Positions 1 to 8,568 of a DNA stretch of 52,242 nt are shown here, piece by piece. The position numbers were made by a program, and so were the translations under genes. The DNA is from Gammaproteobacteria bacterium (GTDB lineage Bacteria; Pseudomonadota; Gammaproteobacteria; Pseudomonadales; Azotimanducaceae). Positions within the stretch are counted from its first letter, which is position 1. Each line of letters starts with the position of its first letter. The notes under the pieces were generated by a model that was not told the DNA's origin, searched no databases, and saw nothing but the letters and a program-made list of their open reading frames with translations. The stretch lies in NCBI GenBank assembly GCA_030428905.1, contig JAUIED010000011.1, forward strand, positions 1 through 52,242, in the 5' to 3' direction.

Positions 1-1
1 A

Positions 2-520
2 GGGCAGCGTCTGCTGTATCTCGGCGCAGACAATCCGATCAATGTGCAGTCGATGCAATGGTTTCTCGAGACCGTGTGGCCCCAGGTGCTGAGCTGCTGT
101 CCTCAAGCGCAACTGCTTGTTGCCGGAACGATCTGCCAGTCGCTTGCAGATCGGGAGGGGGTGAGCCTGCTGGGACGGGTGGACGACCTTGGCGCTGCCT
201 ATGAGGCAGCCAATGTGGTCATCAATCCCATGTTGTTCGGTACAGGGCTGAAGATCAAAACCATTGAGGCGATGGGCATGGGCCGGCCTGTGGTGACAAC
301 TAGTATCGGTGCAGCCGGGTTAGAGGCTGCTGCCGCCGGTGGCGGTTGCGTGATTGCCGATGATCCCGACGACTACGCACAGGCCCTGACGAAGTTGTTG
401 CTCGATCCACCAGCCCAGGTGCGCGCCGGTGAGGCTGCCTGGACGTTTGCGCGCGCCTGGAACGAACAGGTCTCCAGCCGCTTGGCCGGCATCTGGAATG
501 CGGAAGGTGGAAGGTCATGA
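2..520 (+). CDS. Glycosyltransferase group 1 (GT4-like), C-terminal part, 5' end outside window
   Basis: The reading frame is open from base 2, so this is the C-terminal ~172 residues of a longer protein cut by the window edge; the first ATG at 44 is internal. The segment GTGLKIKTIEAMGMGRPVVT is the donor-nucleotide-sugar binding region typical of group 1 (GT-B fold) glycosyltransferases, with the conserved Glu before AMGMGRPVV. Such enzymes transfer a sugar to a lipid or glycan acceptor on the cytoplasmic face of the membrane, usually for lipopolysaccharide, capsule or exopolysaccharide. The stop overlaps the next start by 4 bp (ATGA), indicating translational coupling. The sugar and acceptor cannot be told from this fragment. 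Confidence 0.85.
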   Translation, partial: GQRLLYLGADNPINVQSMQWFLETVWPQVLSCCPQAQLLVAGTICQSLADREGVSLLGRVDDLGAAYEAANVVINPMLFGTGLKIKTIEAMGMGRPVVTTSIGAAGLEAAAAGGGCVIADDPDDYAQALTKLLLDPPAQVRAGEAAWTFARAWNEQVSSRLAGIWNAEGGRS

Positions 521-1392
521 CATCGCAAAGGCGCGTGCTGGTCCTGACGCTGCGTACGGATGAAAACGAGTTCGAGCAGAGCGTTGCGTCTCTCGAAGCG
601 CAGACGCACAGCAATTGGGAGCATGTGGTTTTTACCAACCTGCCGAATAAGGAAGCGCACGATGCGTTGTATGCAACGATCATGCGGCGGGGTGGCGAGT
701 TTGGTTTGTTCGTCAAGTTGGATGCCGATATGGTCTTTAGAGACTCACAGGCGCTGGCGCGACTCGTCGACATGTTCGACGCGGATGCTGAGCTCGATCA
801 TGTGCAATCTGCCGTCCATGACTGGTATACGGATTCACCCATGATGGGCCTGCATGCCTATACACCCCGGTGTCGCTGGAGCGGTCGGGATGAACAGATG
901 TTCGTAGACTACCGTCCAGAGTTTCCGGGGCATCGAATTGACCTGACAACCCCTCCGGCACCCTTTGTTCTTCACGGACCCGATCCCTCGCCCTACCAGG
1001 CCTACCTGTTCGGCGTGCACAGGGCCAACAAGGTCTATCAGTATGACCGCCTGCTCATTCGTCGGGGTGAAGCGCGCAGCCAGTGGCGGAACCTGGAACG
1101 TGTGGCCGCCCACTACCAGCGCAGCGGCGACCGGCGTCTTGGTCTGCTGTTGCTCGGCGCAGAGGATGTGCGCGATAAGGTGCTTTCCCCGGACAGCTAC
1201 GACATTCAGGCTCGTGCCGCTGTACGCGAGCGGTTCGAAGAGCGGAACCGGTGTAGTGACGAGGAGATTCGGCAGATGCTCAGCACGCGCTGGCTGGAGC
1301 CAGCTCGACACAAGCGACGATGGCTGCAAAAACTGGTGCTACGCGATCGTCTGACTTGGCTCGCCAAGAAAATCGGGATGGAAACCCCTTGA
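517..1392 (+). CDS. Putative GT-A-type glycosyltransferase, 291 aa
   Basis: The N-terminus looks like a GT-A (family 2-like) glycosyltransferase: a beta-strand start (RVLVLTLRTDE), then SLEAQTHSNWEHVVFTN, and a DxD-like motif in KLDADMVF around residues 68-75, which would bind the metal and nucleotide-sugar. The C-terminal half (FGVHRANKVYQYDRLL onward) has no recognisable domain and ends in a basic stretch rich in Arg and Lys, perhaps a membrane-surface helix. The ATG overlaps the stop of the upstream glycosyltransferase, so both probably belong to one surface-polysaccharide operon that ends here, before the tRNA genes. The family call rests on motif pattern only; substrate is unknown. Confidence 0.65.
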   Translation: MTSQRRVLVLTLRTDENEFEQSVASLEAQTHSNWEHVVFTNLPNKEAHDALYATIMRRGGEFGLFVKLDADMVFRDSQALARLVDMFDADAELDHVQSAVHDWYTDSPMMGLHAYTPRCRWSGRDEQMFVDYRPEFPGHRIDLTTPPAPFVLHGPDPSPYQAYLFGVHRANKVYQYDRLLIRRGEARSQWRNLERVAAHYQRSGDRRLGLLLLGAEDVRDKVLSPDSYDIQARAAVRERFEERNRCSDEEIRQMLSTRWLEPARHKRRWLQKLVLRDRLTWLAKKIGMETP

Positions 1393-1453
1393 GTTGAGCC
1401 CACTGTATCTCGCTTCGCGGGCCCTTCCGCTCATTTCGCTACGCGAAAACGTT

Positions 1454-1530
1454 TGGTACGCCCGGAAGGACTCGAACCTTCAACCGCCGGCTTAGAAGGC
1501 CGATGCTCTATCCAGTTGAGCTACGGGCGC
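1454..1530 (-). tRNA. tRNA-Arg (anticodon TCT)
   Basis: On the minus strand the sequence folds into a cloverleaf of 77 nt including an encoded CCA. The 7-bp acceptor stem runs GCGCCCG against CGGGCGT with one G-T pair, the anticodon loop is CTTCTAA (anticodon TCT, reading AGA) and the T-arm contains GGTTCGAGTCC. It lies 16 bp downstream of tRNA-Pro on the same strand, so the two are probably one transcript. No clear T-tract terminator follows. Confidence 0.96.
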
Positions 1531-1546
1531 TTATCAGCTGATTAGA

Positions 1547-1623
1547 TGGTCGGGGTAGAGAGATTCGAACTCCCGACTTTCTGCTCCCAAAGCAGACGCG
1601 CTACCAGGCTGCGCTATACCCCG
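1547..1623 (-). tRNA. tRNA-Pro (anticodon TGG)
   Basis: Minus-strand cloverleaf of 77 nt with encoded CCA. The acceptor stem pairs CGGGGTA with TACCCCG, the anticodon loop is TTTGGGA (anticodon TGG) and the T-loop is GTTCGAATC. It is the promoter-proximal gene of the Pro-Arg tRNA pair. On the minus strand a TATCAT box at 1640-1635 followed by a GC-rich discriminator (CCGCCGC) is a plausible -10, fitting stringently controlled stable-RNA promoters. Confidence 0.96.
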
Positions 1624-1730
1624 AATTGCGGCGGATGATAGATGGGCACGGCGGAAAGTGCCACAGGGCCGCGTGCCAAAGTGGCGCTGGGTGGTGCGTT
1701 CCGGCGGATTATTAAAGGTGCTGTCGTGAA

Positions 1731-1776
1731 CCGCTGTTTTATCCGCTCGCCTCTGGCGAACGGATAAAAGCAGCGG
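1731..1776. repeat. Long imperfect hairpin upstream of tRNA-His
   Basis: The left arm (1731-1745) and right arm (1761-1776) pair over 15 bp with a single-base bulge, around TTTTATCCG / CGGATAAAA. The loop holds a second 5-bp stem, TCGCC TCT GGCGA (1747-1759). There is no T-tract on either side, so it is not a standard terminator. It covers the expected -35 region of the tRNA-His promoter. Confidence 0.75.
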
Positions 1777-1777
1777 G

Positions 1778-1783
1778 TATACT
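1778..1783 (+). promoter_or_regulatory. Likely -10 box of the tRNA-His promoter
   Basis: TATACT lies 20 bp before the tRNA and is followed by the GC-rich discriminator TCGCGCCCC, typical of stringently controlled stable-RNA promoters. The -35 region falls inside the hairpin 1731-1776 and matches the consensus poorly (TGGCGA at 1754-1759, 18-bp spacer). Confidence 0.55.
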
Positions 1784-1802
1784 TCGCGCCCCGCAGATCT
1801 AT

Positions 1803-1879
1803 GGTGGACGTAGCTCAGTTGGTAGAGCTCCGGGTTGTGATCCCGGCGGTCGTGGGTTCGAGCCCCATCGTCCACCCCA
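1803..1879 (+). tRNA. tRNA-His (anticodon GTG)
   Basis: Cloverleaf of 77 nt. It includes the extra 5' G characteristic of tRNA-His (1803) opposite discriminator C1876, and encoded CCA at 1877-1879. The acceptor stem is GTGGACG/CGTCCAC, the anticodon loop TTGTGAT (GTG) and the T-arm GTGGGTTCGAGCCCCAT. It lies 32 bp before tig; an open frame reads through it into tig, but that is a by-product of the tRNA sequence and not coding. Confidence 0.97.
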
Positions 1880-1911
1880 ATCTGGCCCGTGCCGAGAACA
1901 TCGTAGAGTTT

Positions 1912-3270
1912 ATGCAAGTATCCATTGAAACCATGACTGGACTGGAACGCCGGCTGACCATCAGCGTGCCTTCCGAGCAGTTCGAATCGCAGATCACCGA
2001 GCGCCTTGCCGACGCCCGGGGCAAAGTGCGTTTGCCCGGCTTTCGGCCCGGCAAAGTCCCAATGAAAGAAGTCCGTCGTCGCTTTGGTCCGAGCATTCGT
2101 GCCGAAGTGGCGGGCGAACTCATGCAGGCGTCGTTCTTTGATGCGGTGTCTCAGGAGTCGTTGGAGCCTGCAGGACAACCTTCTTTGGAAGTGGTGAAAA
2201 TGGATCCGGGCATCGACTTCGAGTTCACGGCCACGTTCGAAGTCATGCCGCGGGTCGAGCTTGCCTCGTTCGGCGAGTTTGCCGTGATCGCGCCCAAGGC
2301 GGAGATTTCCGAAGCCGATGTCGACGACATGGTGGAAAAGCTGCGAGAACAACGAAAAACCTTCGAAGTCGTCGAGCGCGCCGCTGAGGAAGGAGACCAG
2401 GTAAAGGTCGACTTCGAGGGTCGACTTGACGGTGAGGTTTTTGAAGGCGGTACCGGCGAGGACGTTCCATTTACCATCGGCGCCGGGCAGATGATCGAAG
2501 ACTTCGATGCCGGTGTCCGCGGTCTCAAGGCCGACGAGGAGACGACGTTCGACGCGACCTTTCCGGAGGACTACCAGGCAGAGAACCTGAAGGGCAAGAC
2601 CGTGCAGTTCACGGTGCGCGTCAAAGAAGTGAGCGCATCCACCTTGCCGGAACTCGACGAAGCGTTCTTCCAGGAGTTTGGTGTGGAGGAGGGCGGTGAG
2701 GCTGCTTTTCGCATTGAGGTGCGGGAAAACATGCAGCGCGAAATGGACGCCGCGGCCCGCAACCAGGTCAAACAGCAGGTGCTCGACCAACTCGGTAAAG
2801 CCAATGAGCTGCTCATTCCGCAGGCGCTGGTGCATCGGGAGATTCACAACCTCAAAGACCGGATGATGCAGCAGTTTCAGCTGCCGCCCGGCCAGAAGAA
2901 TCTGGGCTTCGACCTGCCGGACGACCTTTTTCAGGACGAGGCGCACTCCCGGGTCAAACTTGGACTCCTGATGAATGCGGTCATCGAGGGTAATGCGCTC
3001 ACTCCGGACGAGACGAAGGTGGAAGAGCGGCTTGCCGAACTCGCGAAGCCGTACAAAGAAGCGGAAGCCATCATCGGCTACTATCGCTCTAATCCGGAAC
3101 AGATGCAGCAGATCGAGATGAGTGTGCTCGAGGATCAGGCCATCGATCTGATTCTCGGCCAGTCGAAGGTCGAGCCGCTCGACAGCAGCTATGCTGACAT
3201 CATTGCCGACAAAGCGGTGCCCAAGCCCGAGCCGGAGGCCACCGAGGAAAACTCAGACGGAGACGAGTAA
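1912..3270 (+). CDS. tig: Trigger factor (ribosome-associated chaperone / prolyl isomerase)
   Basis: A 452-residue trigger factor (E. coli 432 aa). It binds ribosomal protein uL23 at the exit tunnel and shields nascent chains. The N-terminal ribosome-binding domain carries the signature GFRPGKVP around residue 45; the central FKBP-type PPIase domain includes GDQVKVDFEGRLDGEVFEGG (about 158-177) and FTIGAGQMIEDFD; the C-terminal helical arms form the substrate cradle, and the protein ends in an acidic tail. I place the start at ATG 1912 (MQVSIETM), where family similarity begins, because the upstream frame runs into tRNA-His. It heads the conserved tig-clpP-clpX-lon block, with clpP starting 3 bp after its stop. 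Confidence 0.97.
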   Translation: MQVSIETMTGLERRLTISVPSEQFESQITERLADARGKVRLPGFRPGKVPMKEVRRRFGPSIRAEVAGELMQASFFDAVSQESLEPAGQPSLEVVKMDPGIDFEFTATFEVMPRVELASFGEFAVIAPKAEISEADVDDMVEKLREQRKTFEVVERAAEEGDQVKVDFEGRLDGEVFEGGTGEDVPFTIGAGQMIEDFDAGVRGLKADEETTFDATFPEDYQAENLKGKTVQFTVRVKEVSASTLPELDEAFFQEFGVEEGGEAAFRIEVRENMQREMDAAARNQVKQQVLDQLGKANELLIPQALVHREIHNLKDRMMQQFQLPPGQKNLGFDLPDDLFQDEAHSRVKLGLLMNAVIEGNALTPDETKVEERLAELAKPYKEAEAIIGYYRSNPEQMQQIEMSVLEDQAIDLILGQSKVEPLDSSYADIIADKAVPKPEPEATEENSDGDE

Positions 3271-3273
3271 GCC

Positions 3274-3921
3274 ATGAGCCACCCCTTCAACGCGGACGCC
3301 ACCCGTATCGACAATCTGGGCCTTGTGCCCATGGTGGTGGAGCAGACCGCGCGCGGCGAGCGCGCCTACGACATCTACTCACGTCTTCTGAAAGACCGAA
3401 TCATTTTCGTTGTAGGTCCGATTGATGACCACGTAGCCAACGTTGTGGCTGCACAACTGCTGCTGTGCGAGTCCGAAAACCCGGACAAGGACATCAGCCT
3501 CTACATAAATTCTCCGGGCGGTTCGGTGACGGCGGGCCTCGCCATCTACGACACCATGCAGTTCATTCGCCCGGATGTCGCTACGCTGTGTATCGGTCAG
3601 GCCGCCAGTATGGGCGCCTTTCTGTTGGCCGCCGGCGCAGAAGGTAAACGCTATGCGTTGCCGAATGCGCGCATGATGCTGCATCAGCCGCATGTCGGCG
3701 GTGCACGTGGCGTTGCGTCCGACATAGAGATCCACGCGCAGGAAATTTTGCTCATGCGGGAGCAGCTGAACAAGATTCTTGCCCTTCATACGGGTCAAAG
3801 CGAAGAACGGATCGCTGAGGATACCGATAGAGACTTCTGGATGAATGTCACCGAAGCCAAGGAGTACGGCTTGATCGACGTTATCCAGGCGCCACGAGGC
3901 AAGACCAAAACTGGCAATTGA
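3274..3921 (+). CDS. clpP: ATP-dependent Clp protease proteolytic subunit ClpP
   Basis: A 215-residue serine protease subunit that forms the double heptameric chamber used by ClpX and ClpA, both also encoded in this window. The catalytic triad is visible: Ser112 in [11 protein letters not shown], His137 in MMLHQP and Asp near 187 in [27 protein letters not shown] is the oxyanion/substrate strand. The ~20 residues before the conserved core ([23 protein letters not shown]) are consistent with a short propeptide. It starts 3 bp after tig, so the two are likely cotranscribed; clpX follows after 164 bp. Confidence 0.98.
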   Translation: MSHPFNADATRIDNLGLVPMVVEQTARGERAYDIYSRLLKDRIIFVVGPIDDHVANVVAAQLLLCESENPDKDISLYINSPGGSVTAGLAIYDTMQFIRPDVATLCIGQAASMGAFLLAAGAEGKRYALPNARMMLHQPHVGGARGVASDIEIHAQEILLMREQLNKILALHTGQSEERIAEDTDRDFWMNVTEAKEYGLIDVIQAPRGKTKTGN

Positions 3922-4085
3922 GCCAGCGCGGCGGGCGTTGTCCGCCTGAAAGGAACCCGTTTACATCGTAGTTGTGACCCGCACGAGATTGCTCGTTCCC
4001 CTTACAAGTCGGGGCTTGCAATCAGGCCTTTGACAACGCAAGGTAGCGGCACCCGACCACGATGTGTTGATCGAGGCACGATTGC

Positions 4086-5366
4086 ATGGCTGATGATTCT
4101 GGCAAGAGCGACGACTCAGGAAAGTTGCTTTACTGTTCTTTCTGCGGAAAGAGCCAGCACGAGGTGCGCAAGCTCATTGCCGGGCCAAGCGTGTTCATTT
4201 GTGATGAGTGCGTAGAGCTCTGCAACGACATCATCCGCGAGGAAGTAAGCGAGGGCAGCACGACCAGCGAATCCGATCGCCTGCCGATTCCGGAAGAGAT
4301 CAATGCCATTCTCGACCAGTACGTCATCGGGCAGAGTCATGCCAAGAAGGTGCTGTCTGTTGCGGTGTACAACCACTACAAGCGGTTGAACTACAGCGGC
4401 AAGCAGGACGAGGTAGAGCTCTCCAAGTCCAACATTCTGCTCATCGGCCCGACCGGTAGTGGTAAGACACTGCTGGCGGAAACTCTGGCGCGATTGCTCG
4501 ACGTGCCGTTCACCATTGCCGACGCCACCACGCTCACGGAGGCCGGGTACGTTGGTGAGGATGTCGAGAACATCATTCAGAAGCTCCTGCAGAAGTGCGA
4601 CTACGATGTGGATCGTGCGCAGGTGGGTATCGTCTACATCGACGAAATCGACAAGATTTCGCGCAAGTCTGACAACCCTTCCATCACGCGGGATGTCTCC
4701 GGTGAGGGCGTGCAGCAGGCGCTGTTGAAGCTCATCGAGGGCACTGTTGCATCCGTACCGCCGCAAGGCGGGCGCAAGCATCCCCAGCAGGAATTCCTGC
4801 AGGTGGACACGTCCAACATTCTGTTCATCTGCGGTGGCGCTTTCGCGGGCCTGGACAAGGTCATCATCGACCGCTCGGACAAGTCCGGTATCGGTTTCGG
4901 TGCCGAAGTGAAGGGCGACGAAGATCGCAAGAGCATTGGCGAGATACTGCGCGATGTAGAACCTGAAGACCTCATTCGCTATGGGCTCATTCCCGAGTTT
5001 GTCGGACGTCTTCCGGTGGTCGCTACCCTCGAAGAGCTGGACGTCGAGGCGTTGGTGCAGATCCTCACAGAACCCAAGAACTCGCTTACCAAGCAGTACA
5101 GCAAATTGTTCGAGATGGAAAACGTCGAGGTAGATTTCCGCGACGACGCGCTGCGCGCGGTGGCGCAGAAAGCCATGGAGCGCAAGACCGGCGCCAGGGG
5201 GCTGCGCAGCATTCTCGAATCCGTCCTGCTCGACACCATGTACAAGCTGCCATCCACGGAAGCTGTGGCGAAAGTGGTTATCGACGAGAGCGTCATCAAC
5301 GGCGAAAGCGAGCCGATGTTGATGTACGAGAACGTCAGCGAGCAGCGCGCTGCGACGGAAGATTGA
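4086..5366 (+). CDS. clpX: ATP-dependent Clp protease ATPase subunit ClpX
   Basis: A 426-residue AAA+ unfoldase that recognises tagged substrates (for example SsrA-tagged chains) and threads them into ClpP. The N-terminal C4 zinc finger has Cys17, Cys20, Cys39 and Cys42 (CSFC...CDEC). Walker A is GPTGSGKT near 120-127, the GYVG pore-1 loop follows, Walker B is VYIDEIDK, and GRKH is the pore-2 loop. The ATG has a GAGG element 9 bp upstream. The 164-bp gap after clpP holds a small GGCGG/CCGCC hairpin (about 3930-3946) without a T-tract and a TTGACA-like hexamer near 4031, so clpX may have its own promoter. Confidence 0.98.
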   Translation: MADDSGKSDDSGKLLYCSFCGKSQHEVRKLIAGPSVFICDECVELCNDIIREEVSEGSTTSESDRLPIPEEINAILDQYVIGQSHAKKVLSVAVYNHYKRLNYSGKQDEVELSKSNILLIGPTGSGKTLLAETLARLLDVPFTIADATTLTEAGYVGEDVENIIQKLLQKCDYDVDRAQVGIVYIDEIDKISRKSDNPSITRDVSGEGVQQALLKLIEGTVASVPPQGGRKHPQQEFLQVDTSNILFICGGAFAGLDKVIIDRSDKSGIGFGAEVKGDEDRKSIGEILRDVEPEDLIRYGLIPEFVGRLPVVATLEELDVEALVQILTEPKNSLTKQYSKLFEMENVEVDFRDDALRAVAQKAMERKTGARGLRSILESVLLDTMYKLPSTEAVAKVVIDESVINGESEPMLMYENVSEQRAATED

Positions 5367-5440
5367 CGCGAGCTCCCAGCGCCCTGTCAGTTTCTATGGC
5401 AAACGGTGCTGCCCGCGGCAAAATTTGAACGGGTGCACAT

Positions 5441-5466
5441 CCAGCACGCATGGCCCTGTGTGCTGG
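5441..5466. repeat. Inverted repeat in the clpX-lon intergenic region
   Basis: CCAGCAC (5441-5447) pairs perfectly with GTGCTGG (5460-5466) across a 12-nt loop. No T-tract follows, so it is not a typical terminator. It could be an operator or a weak RNA hairpin. A TACAAT hexamer at 5495-5500 is the best -10 candidate for lon, but without a good -35, and I could not find a convincing sigma-32 promoter. Confidence 0.4.
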
Positions 5467-5553
5467 GTCTACATACCGCTTCTGACTGCTAGCCTACAAT
5501 AGTGCCCTGCGCGTCCAAACGACCGAGCCCAACCAGCTGAGGAGAGGCATTCT

Positions 5554-7959
5554 TTGAGTCAGATCAGCCAAGCCGTACCCGTACTGCCCTTGAGAGACAT
5601 GGTGGTGTATCCACACGGTGTGCACCCGCTGTTTGTCGGCACGCCTGCGTCCATTCAGGCGCTGGATGCAGCGATGAAGAACGACAAGCAGATCTTTCTC
5701 GTTGCCAAGACTTCGGCCGATGCCGACGTGGAAGACGAAGATCAGCTTTTTGATGTTGGCACGCTAGCCTCGGTGTTGCAGCTGCTCAAGCTGCCAGACG
5801 GTACGGTCAAGGTTCTCGTTGAGGGCGGCCAGCGTGCGCGTGTAGCGGCCTACGAGTTCGACGGGGCGTTCATTACCGCTGACGTGGAGCCGTCGCCTGA
5901 GCCAACACTCCCAGAAAACGAAGCCGATACACTGGTTCGCTCGCTGATGGCGCAGTTCGAACAGTACGTCGAGTCCAGCAAGAAGGTACCTCAGGAGGTG
6001 CTCACCAGCCTCTCCGGCATCGACGATCCGGCGCGTCTGCTCGATACCATTGCTGCGCAGATGTCGCTGAAACTTACCGACAAGCAAACCATTCTTGAGT
6101 GCTTTGACCTCAATGAGCGGCTTGAAACGTTGTACGGGTTCATGGATGCCGAGGTGGAGACCACGCAGCTCGACAAGCGTATTCGCGGCCGTGTCAAACA
6201 GCAGATGGAAAAGAGTCAGCGCGAGTACTACCTGAATGAGCAGATGAAGGCCATTCAGAAAGAGCTGGGCGACCTGAACGATGCGCCGAACGAGATCGAA
6301 GAGCTGGCAAAGAAGATCGACGATGCCGGCATGACGGAAGAGGCGAAGGCCAAGGCAACTGCGGAGCTGAACAAGCTGCGACAAATGCCGGCAATGTCTG
6401 CTGAGGCAACGGTGGTGCGCAGCTACGTCGACTGGATGACCAGCGTGCCGTGGAAGAAAAAAAGCCGGGTGCGCAAAGATCTGAACAACGCGCAGCAGAT
6501 TCTCGACGAGGATCACTACGGTCTCGAAGAGGTGAAGGACCGCATCATTGAGTACCTGGCGGTGCAAAGTCGGGTCAAGCGTATGCGTGGCCCTGTGCTA
6601 TGCCTTGTCGGACCGCCAGGTGTGGGTAAGACATCGCTGGGCGAGAGCATTGCGCGCGCCACCAACCGCAAGTTCGTACGCATGGCGCTGGGCGGCGTGC
6701 GTGACGAAGCAGAGATTCGCGGCCATCGACGCACCTACATTGGCTCCATGCCAGGCAAGATCCTGCAGAAGCTGTCCAAGGCAGGGGTATCCAACCCGCT
6801 GTTCCTGCTGGACGAGATCGACAAGATGGGTATGGACGTGCGTGGCGACCCGGCAAGCGCCCTGCTCGAAGTGCTGGACCCGGAGCAGAACAGTGCTTTT
6901 AACGACCACTACCTGGAGGTGGACTACGACCTGTCAGATGTCTTTTTCATCTGTACATCCAACTCTATGAACATCCCGGCGCCACTGCTCGACCGAATGG
7001 AGGTTATCCGTTTGCCGGGGTACACAGAGGACGAGAAGCTGCATATCGCAGAGCGTTACCTGCTGCCCAAGCAGATGCGCCTTAACGGCCTGGAGGAGGG
7101 CGAGCTCAACCTCGATGAAGAGGCTATCGTGCACCTCGTGCGCTACTACACCAAGGAAGCAGGCGTACGCGGCCTGGAAAGAGAGATCGCCAAACTGGCG
7201 AGAAAGGTCGTGAAGTCGCAGGAGCTGCAGGGAGCTGCCGAGCGCACGAAAGAGACGCGCGCGATTGCCGCAGATGAGATCGAAGACCTCATTGGCGTGC
7301 GCAAATACACCTACGGCCTCGCGGAGAAAGACAATCAGGTAGGCATAGTCACGGGCCTGGCGTGGACTCAGGTCGGCGGAGAGCTTCTGTCCATAGAAGC
7401 GGTGGCTGTACCCGGCAAAGGTCGTCACACCAAGACGGGATCGCTCGGCGATGTAATGCAGGAGTCCATTCAGGCGGCGATAACCTTTGTTCGAAGTCGA
7501 TCGCAAGCCCTTGGAATTTCAGCAGATTTTCATGAGAAAAATGACCTGCACATCCACGTGCCGGAAGGTGCCACACCGAAAGATGGACCGAGCGCCGGCA
7601 TCGGTATGTGTACGGCGATTGTGTCGGTGATCACCGGCATTCCGGTGCGCGCCGATGTGGCGATGACAGGTGAAATCACGCTACGGGGGCAGGTGCTGCC
7701 TATCGGCGGGCTGAAGGAGAAGCTTCTGGCTGCCCGCCGCGGTGGCATTAAAGAAGTGATCATCCCCAAAGAGAACGAGCGCGATCTCAAGGAAGTGCCT
7801 GACAACATCAAGGGCAAGCTCACCATACGGCCGGTGGCGTGGATGGATGAAGTGCTGGACATCGCGCTGGAGCGCATGCCCACGGCGCAGATGCAGGATG
7901 TTGCCGATACGGTCTCCCAGCCTGGCGAAGAAACGCGTAGCAATATCAGCCCGCACTAG
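5554..7959 (+). CDS. lon: ATP-dependent protease Lon
   Basis: An 801-residue cytoplasmic protease (E. coli 784 aa) that degrades misfolded and short-lived regulatory proteins. It has an N-terminal LON substrate-binding domain ([14 protein letters not shown] onward), a central AAA+ module with Walker A GPPGVGKT and Walker [11 protein letters not shown], and a C-terminal protease domain with the catalytic dyad Ser680 (KDGPSAG) and Lys723 (GGLKEKLLA). The start is TTG at 5554, preceded by AGGAGAGG about 8 bp upstream; no ATG in frame gives the conserved N-terminus. It sits between clpX and hupB as in many gammaproteobacteria. Heat-shock control is expected but not demonstrated here. Confidence 0.97.
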   Translation: MSQISQAVPVLPLRDMVVYPHGVHPLFVGTPASIQALDAAMKNDKQIFLVAKTSADADVEDEDQLFDVGTLASVLQLLKLPDGTVKVLVEGGQRARVAAYEFDGAFITADVEPSPEPTLPENEADTLVRSLMAQFEQYVESSKKVPQEVLTSLSGIDDPARLLDTIAAQMSLKLTDKQTILECFDLNERLETLYGFMDAEVETTQLDKRIRGRVKQQMEKSQREYYLNEQMKAIQKELGDLNDAPNEIEELAKKIDDAGMTEEAKAKATAELNKLRQMPAMSAEATVVRSYVDWMTSVPWKKKSRVRKDLNNAQQILDEDHYGLEEVKDRIIEYLAVQSRVKRMRGPVLCLVGPPGVGKTSLGESIARATNRKFVRMALGGVRDEAEIRGHRRTYIGSMPGKILQKLSKAGVSNPLFLLDEIDKMGMDVRGDPASALLEVLDPEQNSAFNDHYLEVDYDLSDVFFICTSNSMNIPAPLLDRMEVIRLPGYTEDEKLHIAERYLLPKQMRLNGLEEGELNLDEEAIVHLVRYYTKEAGVRGLEREIAKLARKVVKSQELQGAAERTKETRAIAADEIEDLIGVRKYTYGLAEKDNQVGIVTGLAWTQVGGELLSIEAVAVPGKGRHTKTGSLGDVMQESIQAAITFVRSRSQALGISADFHEKNDLHIHVPEGATPKDGPSAGIGMCTAIVSVITGIPVRADVAMTGEITLRGQVLPIGGLKEKLLAARRGGIKEVIIPKENERDLKEVPDNIKGKLTIRPVAWMDEVLDIALERMPTAQMQDVADTVSQPGEETRSNISPH

Positions 7960-8025
7960 GCCTGCGATGCTGCCAACCGCAGGCTCTGCGTGCGATCACG
8001 CGCCATGTCAAGGCGGCTGCACGTG

Positions 8026-8054
8026 TTGCCTCGGCAATTTGCAGTTGGTATAAG
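8026..8054 (+). promoter_or_regulatory. Predicted sigma-70 promoter of hupB
   Basis: A -35 TTGCCT (8026-8031) and -10 TATAAG (8049-8054) are separated by 17 bp, with a TG dinucleotide just before the -10 (extended -10). The predicted start near 8061 gives a leader of about 110 nt. Upstream, a 7-bp hairpin (GCCTGCG/CGCAGGC, about 7960-7985) follows the lon stop without a T-tract. Confidence 0.65.
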
Positions 8055-8175
8055 TGCGCCGTGCTGATGGACGGCTGGCGGCGCGCTCCATCGGTTACGC
8101 AAATCGGGCAGGTCGATTTCCGGCCTTGGCCCGTCATAAGAACGGTCAAGCGTCGCACTACCGAGGAAAATGCTC

Positions 8176-8448
8176 TTGAACAAATCCGAACTCATCGATC
8201 GCATCGCCGAAGACGCGGACATCTCCAAAGCTTCTGCCGGGCGTGCACTGGATGCCGCGCTTGACGCCATCACTCAATCTCTCAAAGACGCAGATCCCGT
8301 CTCCCTCGTGGGTTTCGGTACGTTTCTGGTTCGCGAGCGTGCCGCGCGTACCGGACGCAACCCGCAGACGGGTGCGACGATCGATATCGCAGCGGCCAAA
8401 GTGCCTGCGTTCAAGCCGGGCAAGGCGCTGAAAGACGCGCTCAACTAA
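8176..8448 (+). CDS. hupB: DNA-binding protein HU-beta
   Basis: A 90-residue histone-like protein that binds and bends DNA non-specifically as a dimer and organises the nucleoid. The sequence shows the N-terminal helices ([24 protein letters not shown]), GFGTF and the DNA-binding arm with GRNPQTG, and ends in [14 protein letters not shown] choose TTG 8176, which yields the canonical MNKSELI start and places GAGG 9 bp upstream; the ATG at 8170 would be only 3 bp from that ribosome-binding site and adds two atypical residues. It sits between lon and ppiD as in E. coli and has its own promoter and terminator. Confidence 0.95.
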   Translation: MNKSELIDRIAEDADISKASAGRALDAALDAITQSLKDADPVSLVGFGTFLVRERAARTGRNPQTGATIDIAAAKVPAFKPGKALKDALN

Positions 8449-8502
8449 CAGTCCGGCACACACGCTGCGCTTGCGAGAGCCTGGGTAGCGTGCGGATGTT
8501 CG

Positions 8503-8532
8503 AAAGGCGCACTCGTTTGCGCCTTTTTGTTT
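8503..8532 (+). terminator. Rho-independent terminator after hupB
   Basis: A perfect 9-bp stem, AAAGGCGCA (8503-8511) with TGCGCCTTT (8518-8526), closes a 6-nt loop and runs into a T-rich tract (8524-8532). It lies 55 bp after the hupB stop and isolates hupB from ppiD. Confidence 0.9.
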
Positions 8533-8568
8533 TCATGCACTTACCAGTTACCGGTTTGAGTTAGAAGC

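Noticed and set aside
1434-1448. Hairpin TTTCGC-TAC-GCGAAA downstream of tRNA-Arg as a terminator
   Set aside because: The stem is only 6 bp and no T-tract follows on either strand.
1801-1911. Open frame extending tig upstream to 1801
   Set aside because: It runs through tRNA-His; family similarity begins at ATG 1912.
1534-2946. Long minus-strand open frame (470 codons) antisense to tig
   Set aside because: It covers a tRNA and opposes a well-conserved gene, and its translation has no recognisable domain; such frames arise from GC-rich codon use.
5400-5553. Sigma-32 heat-shock promoter for lon
   Set aside because: TTTGAAC near 5424 is followed by GCATGG at the wrong spacing; not convincing.
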